Positions 31,733-36,590 of a stretch of DNA of 38,993 nucleotides are shown piece after piece. The position numbers and the translations under genes were made by a program. How positions within the stretch are numbered: position 1 is the stretch's first letter; each line of letters starts with the position of its first letter. Source of the DNA: a virus; IMG/VR virus record IMGVR_UViG_3300019487_000057, positions 1 to 38,993 of that record. One strand, written 5' to 3'. The notes below the pieces were generated by a model that was not told the DNA's origin, searched no databases, and was given only the letters and a program-made list of their open reading frames with translations.

Positions 31733-32056
31733 TCAGTCTCCTGCCTTTACGCGCTTGATGGGAACGCCGCTCCTCGCGAACTGGTTCAGGATCTGCCGAT
31801 CCGAGCTGGATTCAGAGTTGGAGGGCGCTCCGCCGCCAAACATCGCCGCCATCGCCCCGAGACCAGATTGATGCGCCAAGTAGGTCCGCACGCGCAGCTC
31901 CCGCCGATCTCGCTTCCGCCAGGCGTTCCAGTAGCGATAGACGCGCCCCCAGGGCCACGCGGCCACGCTATGGGGCGTCGTCCCGAAGGCATGCGCCAGC
32001 TCCACGCAGATATCCACCCACGTCAGCCGAAAGTCGGGCGTATCGAAGTACTGGGT
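31733..32056 (-). CDS. Tail assembly chaperone, frameshift-encoded part (GT-like)
   Basis: The frame is read as a -1 extension of the 32056-32586 gene: near the end of that gene it gives IGRELTQYFDTPDFRLTWVDICVELAHAFGTT, then WPWGRVYRYWNAWRKRD and LAHQSGLGAMAAMFGGG. The only in-frame GTG (32017) lies after several residues that look conserved, and no good ribosome-binding site precedes it. Siphoviruses commonly make such a G-GT fusion by -1 slippage between the tail tube and tape measure genes, the same location as here. No canonical heptamer is seen close to the junction. Confidence 0.65.
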   Translation of the reverse strand, partial: TQYFDTPDFRLTWVDICVELAHAFGTTPHSVAAWPWGRVYRYWNAWRKRDRRELRVRTYLAHQSGLGAMAAMFGGGAPSNSESSSDRQILNQFARSGVPIKRVKAGD

Positions 32057-32586
32057 CAGTTCACGACCAATGGCCGCTCCTCCGCGGGAGCGGCTTCCGG
32101 CGCTTCGGCCGCTTCGGCCAGAATCTTCTGGAAGTGTTCCTGAACCACCTGGCGGCGGATCTTCTCGATCGCTTCCGCCTCCGCCGCCGGCATCAAAACC
32201 TTGCCGCCACGCGCGAAAAAATCGGTGATCTCGTTAACCTCCCACCACGCGTTAAAGATCTTGATCGCCTGCGCAGGCGTGAGATGCGCCTGTAAATGCA
32301 CGATGACTTCGGCGTATGTATCTTTGTCGCATCCCTCGACGCCATCCTCATAGCCGAACATTTGAGCCACAGCCTTGATCTGCGCGTTCCAATTGCTGAA
32401 CATAGAGCGGATCGCTGTGGGGGTATCATCATTAGCGATCTCCCGATCCGTATCCACGCCAGACGCCTCCAGCACCTGCTGCACGAGACGGGCACACTGT
32501 TGACGCAAAAAGAAGGCCCGGCCGTTGAGGATGACTTCCACAGGCCGTACCTCATCAAAGTTAAGAGAGTTTGTCGTTTCGCTCAC
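32056..32586 (-). CDS. Tail assembly chaperone (G-like)
   Basis: 176 aa from a GTG start. Starts with FDEVRPVEVILNGRAFFLRQQCARLVQQVL, which resembles N-terminal domains of phage tail assembly chaperones, followed by helices (AIRSMFSNWNAQIKAVAQMFG, LTPAQAIKIFNAWWEVNEI) and an Ala/Glu-rich C-terminus. Gene order (tail tube, this gene, frameshift partner, tape measure) supports the role: binding the tape measure protein during tail assembly. U-UUU-UUC at 32221-32215 is a slippery-looking site but is 165 bases before the stop. Confidence 0.7.
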   Translation of the reverse strand: MSETTNSLNFDEVRPVEVILNGRAFFLRQQCARLVQQVLEASGVDTDREIANDDTPTAIRSMFSNWNAQIKAVAQMFGYEDGVEGCDKDTYAEVIVHLQAHLTPAQAIKIFNAWWEVNEITDFFARGGKVLMPAAEAEAIEKIRRQVVQEHFQKILAEAAEAPEAAPAEERPLVVN

Positions 32587-32634
32587 CTCAGAATGACCCT
32601 TTCATTGGTACGACTATTGCCAAATTTCAAAAGT

Positions 32635-33039
32635 ATGACGACCGTCGACGAAGTGCTTAGGAATTGCATCATCATCTGGCCGACCGCTTGTTGGGAATGG
32701 CAACGCGGTAAGACGGGCGGCTATGGAATGTTTCGCGGAAACGGAATTCAACGATCAGTTCACCGCTTCGTGTATGAAGAGCTAGTCGGCCCGATTTCCG
32801 ACGGTCTTGTCATTGATCATTTATGTCGAAACCGAGCATGTTGCAACCCGGAGCATCTCGAACCGACAACTTCAGGAATCAACGTGCTCCGAGGCAATAC
32901 TGTCTCTGGCATTAACTCAAGAAAGACACGCTGTCATCGTGGCCATCTGCTAGATGGCAACAACCTCATTGTTGACGAAAAAGGAAAAAGGCGCTGCCGC
33001 ACGTGTAAGCGTCTCAAAGATCGAGAACGCTATAAGTAG
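32635..33039 (+). CDS. HNH endonuclease with C-terminal zinc module, opposite strand
   Basis: 134 aa from the ATG at 32635 (an ATG at 32593 is in frame too). Core: CWEWQRGKTGGYGMFRGN, VHRFVYEELVGPISDGLVIDHLCRNRACCNPEHLEPTT, then TRCHRGHLLDGNN and RRCRTCKRLKDRERYK. It lies divergently from the tail chaperone gene, with AT-richer composition than the neighbours. The same frame remains open after its stop into a second HNH C-terminus (33040-33279). Confidence 0.88.
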   Translation: MTTVDEVLRNCIIIWPTACWEWQRGKTGGYGMFRGNGIQRSVHRFVYEELVGPISDGLVIDHLCRNRACCNPEHLEPTTSGINVLRGNTVSGINSRKTRCHRGHLLDGNNLIVDEKGKRRCRTCKRLKDRERYK

Positions 33040-33279
33040 CAACGCCATCCTAACAATGCCGTACCGATGCCAAACGCCTTGAAAACGCACTGCAAGCGTG
33101 GCCATCCATTCGATGAGGAGAACACTCGAATCATTCCCCCTTCTTCGCGTCTCCCCAACGGCGGTCGTATCTGCCGAACTTGCCAACAAGCTTCCCAAAG
33201 GGCCTTTTGGGAAAAGAGAAAGCTCAAGGCTAATCTTCCAGAACATACTGCAGAAGCTGCTCCCCCGCCGGCCGCGTAA
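33040..33279 (+). pseudogene. C-terminal fragment of a second HNH endonuclease
   Basis: In the same frame as the preceding HNH gene and directly after its stop, the sequence reads NNAVPMPNALKTHCKRGHPFDEENT, then GGRICRTCQQASQRAFWEKRK. This matches the linker and zinc module of the upstream protein (NTVSGINSRKTRCHRGHLLDGNN ... RRCRTCKRLK). There is no HNH core. An ATG at 33067 could start a 70-aa peptide, but no ribosome-binding site is seen. The last 50 bases overlap the 3' end of the convergent tail-tube gene. Confidence 0.75.
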
Positions 33280-33844
33280 AGTCTGCCTGCGCCTCCAGGG
33301 TAACCTCGCTCTCGTTCCAATCCGCCTCGTTGAACGGCAACGTGAGCGTACCGCCGAACTGGGCCCGATAGATCTCCAGGATCGCACGTTTAGCCGCGCC
33401 CGATTCGCAGCTCCGACGGTGGGTGAACCGCACCGCTGCCACGTTCAGTGAGCAGTCGCCGCCGAGCTTCCAGATGCCCGCAGACACGACCGTGGTGTAG
33501 GAATCGGTCAGATCGCCGACCGGAGCCTGCGCGCTGCCGTCCATGAAGGTTGGAGCGCCTCCCGAGGAGCTGGTCCCCGCACCTGAGATCTCCTTCAGGT
33601 TGGCGATCGTCAACTCTGACATCGTAAAGACAAAGCTGGCCGCTTCCCGGATCACCTCGCGCTTCACCTTCTGCAGGGGGCGACCCGTCTCGTAGTCCAG
33701 TGTCTCGCGGGTGATTGTCAGTGTCGCGGTGCCCCGGATCGCGCCGACGTTGCGGTAGGCGACAAAAGCACCATTGACATAAGAACCGATCTCCAACTGC
33801 CCGAGACCCAGGTCAATGTTTTCCTCGTTAATGACTGAGGCCAT
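33230..33844 (-). CDS. Major tail protein (tail tube)-like
   Basis: 204 aa from the ATG at 33844 with GAGGG upstream. Sequence MASVINEENIDLGLGQLEIGSYVNGAFVAYRNVGAIRGTATLTITRE is the typical beta-rich N-terminus of tail tube or tail sheath-less tube proteins, followed by REAASFVFTMSELTIANLKEISG and a C-terminal strand pair (TLTLPFNEADWNESEVTLEAQAD). The location upstream of tail chaperones and tape measure matches the standard siphovirus order. An HNH fragment overlaps its 3' end on the other strand. Confidence 0.65.
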   Translation of the reverse strand: MASVINEENIDLGLGQLEIGSYVNGAFVAYRNVGAIRGTATLTITRETLDYETGRPLQKVKREVIREAASFVFTMSELTIANLKEISGAGTSSSGGAPTFMDGSAQAPVGDLTDSYTTVVSAGIWKLGGDCSLNVAAVRFTHRRSCESGAAKRAILEIYRAQFGGTLTLPFNEADWNESEVTLEAQADFTRPAGEQLLQYVLED

Positions 33845-33956
33845 CGTTCGATCCCTCCACAAGTCGTCTACCCGGCGTCCGGGCTACTCACATGGCGCCA
33901 AACCGCTTTCCTATCATGCATACTACCGCAGGTTGAGCCACCCGCGCAAAACTGGC

Positions 33957-34379
33957 TTAATCCAACGTCATCGCGCGGACCACGAAGCGTGTCGGACACA
34001 CCCAGGCATTCAAGCGCAAATCCCACGCGGGCGTCATATTCCAGGTCTGCCGACACTCCTTCACACTCACGCCGCTGGTCAACGCATTGATCGCCTGCTC
34101 TTGCTTGTGCAGCGCCAGGAAGATGCGCTCATAGAGCTGCGCCGCTTCATCGGCGTCAACCTGTGAATAAGCGTCCACCCGGACCCGCGCCGGATCGTTG
34201 GTACGTGGCAGCGATACCGCCTGTATGTCAGCTTCCTGCCAGATGGCGATTAGCGGATAACGCGCATCCTGAACGCCCCAAGGATCGCGCAGCGCCACAC
34301 GCACGTCTACCAGCGGCTGGAGCACTGTATCCGCCAGGAGAGCGGTGCGGAGAGCATAGAGTTGCCGATAAACAGCCAC
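33957..34379 (-). CDS. Tail terminator-like protein
   Basis: 140 aa, ATG at 34379 three bases after the preceding gene's stop. YRQLYALRTALLADTVLQPLVDVRVALRDPWGVQDARYPLIAIWQEADI is close to the layout of phage tail terminator/DUF3168-type proteins: an N-terminal helix, a strand and a short loop. AAQLYERIFLALHKQEQAI and RLNAWVCPTRFVVRAMTLD complete the alpha/beta fold. It caps tail growth or joins head to tail. The order, just before the tail tube gene, agrees. Confidence 0.6.
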   Translation of the reverse strand: MAVYRQLYALRTALLADTVLQPLVDVRVALRDPWGVQDARYPLIAIWQEADIQAVSLPRTNDPARVRVDAYSQVDADEAAQLYERIFLALHKQEQAINALTSGVSVKECRQTWNMTPAWDLRLNAWVCPTRFVVRAMTLD

Positions 34380-34382
34380 AGC

Positions 34383-34922
34383 CTAGCCCCCTTCCGGCAG
34401 TTGCGCTTCCTGCCGGTCGTGCGGTATCAGCTCCACCTCGATCACAGTGTTCCCGTCGTCGCGATAGACGCCGCCTGCGGCCTTAAAGGCGCGGCGGTAG
34501 CGGTCCTCGAAGGCGCCCAGGTTCTGCAGGATAGCAGCGCTAGCAAAATCACGCGGTCGCATGAGTTTTGTGCCCTGCAGGATATGCCAGAGGTGCTCCG
34601 CGTCATCATGGATCTCCGACACAACCTGTCCGCCCTGCCACGTACCGGCATGATCCGGGCGCAAGCCATCCTGAAGATCGCCGTTCTGACGATGCACCTC
34701 ATAGTCCGGATGGGGGCCGCTTCCGGAGCTGTGCCGCTTCGCATAAGGATGATCCAGCGCCGCGAGTTCGGCTAGGGTGTGATCCTGCAGCCCTGTTAGG
34801 CCCCGCATCGCCTGCAGCAGGTCTTCAGCCACGTCCTCCGTCGCCGCTTCTAACTCGCGCCGAACGCTGTTGAGATACGCCCGATAGTGAGCGCTCAATG
34901 CCTCCAGATCGTTCGCCATCAT
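34383..34922 (-). CDS. Head-tail connector region protein, helical
   Basis: 179 aa from the ATG at 34922 (34919 also possible). The N-terminal helix LEALSAHYRAYLNSVRRELEAATEDVAEDLLQAMRGLTG is followed by a His/Asp-rich middle (DHPYAKRHSSGSGPHPDYEVH) and a C-terminal strand pair (YRDDGNTVIEVELIPHD). The pattern resembles HK97 gp10-like neck proteins, which are encoded just before the tail terminator, but the match is only by position and layout. Confidence 0.5.
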   Translation of the reverse strand: MMANDLEALSAHYRAYLNSVRRELEAATEDVAEDLLQAMRGLTGLQDHTLAELAALDHPYAKRHSSGSGPHPDYEVHRQNGDLQDGLRPDHAGTWQGGQVVSEIHDDAEHLWHILQGTKLMRPRDFASAAILQNLGAFEDRYRRAFKAAGGVYRDDGNTVIEVELIPHDRQEAQLPEGG

Positions 34923-35085
34923 CCCTCGGCCAGCGGTGATAGGTGCGATAGGTCGCCCCTTCGGTTATGAGCTGATAGCCCAGTGTTTGGAGGCTATCAT
35001 CAATCCGTCTTTCCTCTCCAATCACAACACAATGGTCGCCGCCAACTCGGTCCTCCCGGTGACGGCACGACTTGTAACTCATCAT
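34825..35085 (-). CDS. Small hypothetical connector-region protein
   Basis: 86 aa, ATG overlapping the upstream stop (ATGATGA). The first 58 residues look coding (MMSYKSCRHRE, DHCVVIGEERRID, LQTLGYQLITEGATYRTYHRW); the last 30 lie inside the next gene in another phase and are low-complexity. A 98-base overlap is large for this operon, so the end may be read differently. Not recognised. Confidence 0.4.
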   Translation of the reverse strand: MMSYKSCRHREDRVGGDHCVVIGEERRIDDSLQTLGYQLITEGATYRTYHRWPRDDGERSGGIERSLSGVSQQRSARVRSGDGGRG

Positions 35086-35516
35086 GGAGATTGATTCTGC
35101 GCTTGGCCGCTATCCACCAGGAGCCGGTGAAGACCGCCCTCCTGGTGCACCTCTTGCACGTGATAGTGCCGCTGATGTTCGGCCAGGAAAAGATCGTCGC
35201 CAACCTGCACGTCCGTACGTGTCGTCCAGATCACCAGCATCGTCTGAGACCGCTTTCCGCCCAGCATCAGACCAAAACGCTCCGCCGAAGCCGCCGAAGT
35301 CGACCATGCACCGATATACATGCACGGCTCATCGGTCGCCACCGCCGTCCAGGGGGTCTTGGGAACGCCCAGGTCCGTGGTTGATGTCGTCGTCTGCCGA
35401 CGGTAGAGATTGTATTGGGAGGTGACTTTGTCGTCGGGACCATAGAGTTTCCATGTGTCCTCAACGAGCCGGTTGAACCGCTCCCGGATGGCCTGCCCCC
35501 GACCCGGCGTCGGCAT
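35082..35516 (-). CDS. Head closure-like protein
   Basis: 144 aa, start overlapping the upstream stop by one base. RERFNRLVEDTWKLYG, then strand-rich CMYIGAWSTSAASAERFG, LVIWTTRTDVQVGDDLFLAEHQRHYHVQEVHQEGGLHRLLVD. The VGDDLFLAE/YHVQEV strand pattern is typical of phage head closure/stopper proteins (gp16/Ad-type beta-barrels). The order, after the adaptor and before the connector proteins, fits. Confidence 0.55.
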   Translation of the reverse strand: MPTPGRGQAIRERFNRLVEDTWKLYGPDDKVTSQYNLYRRQTTTSTTDLGVPKTPWTAVATDEPCMYIGAWSTSAASAERFGLMLGGKRSQTMLVIWTTRTDVQVGDDLFLAEHQRHYHVQEVHQEGGLHRLLVDSGQAQNQSP

Positions 35517-36289
35517 CAGCTTCGATCCGCCGCCGAGACGAGCGTCACAAACTGCTCGTCCAGCCGGGTATTGACCCTCATCTCCAGCTTGTCCGCCATC
35601 TTCTGGTAGATCTCGGCCGTCTTGCCGCGGTCATCGTGGTCTCCGATCCGCACCCCGGCCGTCAGCGCATACTTGCGCGCCAGGATCTCCAGCGCTTTCC
35701 ACTCCACGCCGAGCATCAGCAGCCCGTCGTCTTCCCGCACCTCGTCGTCCGTGCGCGGCCGCGCGTAGCGTACCACCACGGTGAAGGCCGAGCACGGTGT
35801 AGGCGTGATCAGAATCGGCGAGCCGTTGCGGTTCTCCTTGAGAAGGAAATGCAGTCGACTGAACCGCTCCCGAAACGCCGCCCAGATCCGATCCGCGATG
35901 ATGAAGTCGCCCGGGACGTTAAAGACGTAGGACGGATCATCCAGGACCGGGAACACCCCCGGCGCAAAGGATTGGATCAGCGGCGCCAGTCCGAAGACAT
36001 CCAGGGAGAGATCGCCCGCATCGGTGCGGTTGTAAAGCTCCAGCACCCTGATGCCGCCGTCCAGCGGTTGACCGGTGCCGAAGAGATCATACTCCTGCTG
36101 CCCCGCCACGGTGACAAAGGAGCCCAGCGCCTCCAGTGGAAAACGTTCGTTGACGTGCTCCGTCCAAGCCGCAATCGCCTCCTCGATCTCGGGATCATCC
36201 AGGTCAGTTGAGATCCCGCGATTGCGAAGCTTCAGAATGATCGTCGCATCATCCAGCGGCACGAGCGCGCTCCCGGTAGCGGACGCCAT
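35516..36289 (-). CDS. Head-tail adaptor-like protein
   Basis: 257 aa. N-terminal helices (LDDATIILKLRNRGIST, EIEEAIAAWTEHVNERFPLEAL) followed by a beta-rich middle (FVTVAGQQEYDLFG, FTVVVRYARP) and a C-terminal helical pair (GVEWKALEILARKYALTAG, KTAEIYQKMADKLEMRVNTR) match the general layout of head-tail adaptor proteins of the gp15/gp6 type, though this copy is larger. Position immediately after the capsid gene supports the role. Confidence 0.55.
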   Translation of the reverse strand: MASATGSALVPLDDATIILKLRNRGISTDLDDPEIEEAIAAWTEHVNERFPLEALGSFVTVAGQQEYDLFGTGQPLDGGIRVLELYNRTDAGDLSLDVFGLAPLIQSFAPGVFPVLDDPSYVFNVPGDFIIADRIWAAFRERFSRLHFLLKENRNGSPILITPTPCSAFTVVVRYARPRTDDEVREDDGLLMLGVEWKALEILARKYALTAGVRIGDHDDRGKTAEIYQKMADKLEMRVNTRLDEQFVTLVSAADRS

Positions 36290-36476
36290 CCGGCCAGTGC
36301 TCGGTGCGGCGCCAAACCTCGGTCTGTAGCACGGTCAACTCGACGATCGGATGCCGCAGGAGGCTGTCGATCACCTCCATGGGCAGCTCCCCAAATCCCC
36401 GCGGCGGGATTTGAAACCGGCCGTAAGATTGGGGCACATCCGTATTGTTCCGGACCATACCGCTGGGTGAATTCAT
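36249..36476 (-). CDS. Small hypothetical head-region protein
   Basis: 75 aa. VRNNTDVPQSYGRFQIPPRGFGEL and MEVIDSLLRHPIVELTVLQTE look like a compact beta-hairpin plus helix, a layout seen in small proteins encoded just after phage capsid genes. The start lies 115 bases after the capsid stop, beyond two hairpins. The end overlaps the adaptor gene by 41 bases. Not recognised. Confidence 0.5.
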   Translation of the reverse strand: MNSPSGMVRNNTDVPQSYGRFQIPPRGFGELPMEVIDSLLRHPIVELTVLQTEVWRRTEHWPDGVRYRERARAAG

Positions 36477-36495
36477 GTCAGGAGTTCTTGAGAAA

Positions 36496-36532
36496 TGGTA
36501 AAAAGTGGGGAGAAGCGAAAGCCCCTCCCCCA
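36496..36532 (-). terminator. Rho-independent terminator-like hairpin after the capsid gene
   Basis: On the minus strand GGGGAG, a 12-base loop, CTCCCC, then ACTTTTTACC: a GC stem followed by five T. Lies 60-100 bases after the capsid stop. Probably partial termination that keeps capsid message above connector messages. Confidence 0.6.
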
Positions 36533-36562
36533 GAGTTACCGTGGGTGCGAGAAAGACCGAAT

Positions 36563-36584
36563 GGGGAGGGTTGCGGCCCTCCCC
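36563..36584 (-). terminator. GC-rich hairpin just after the capsid stop codon
   Basis: GGGGAGGG and CCCTCCCC form a perfect 8-bp stem with a six-base loop, seven bases beyond the capsid stop. The minus-strand tail is ATTCGGTCTTTCTC, only moderately U-rich. It may stabilise the capsid mRNA 3' end or assist the terminator that follows. Confidence 0.5.
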
Positions 36585-36590
36585 ACATCA

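Noticed and set aside
32215-32221. U-UUU-UUC slippery heptamer in the tail chaperone gene as the frameshift site
   Set aside because: The 0-frame protein after it is a regular helix likely to be needed, and the -1 frame there encodes Gly/Arg/Ser-rich sequence. The real shift should be closer to 32056. Kept only as an alternative.
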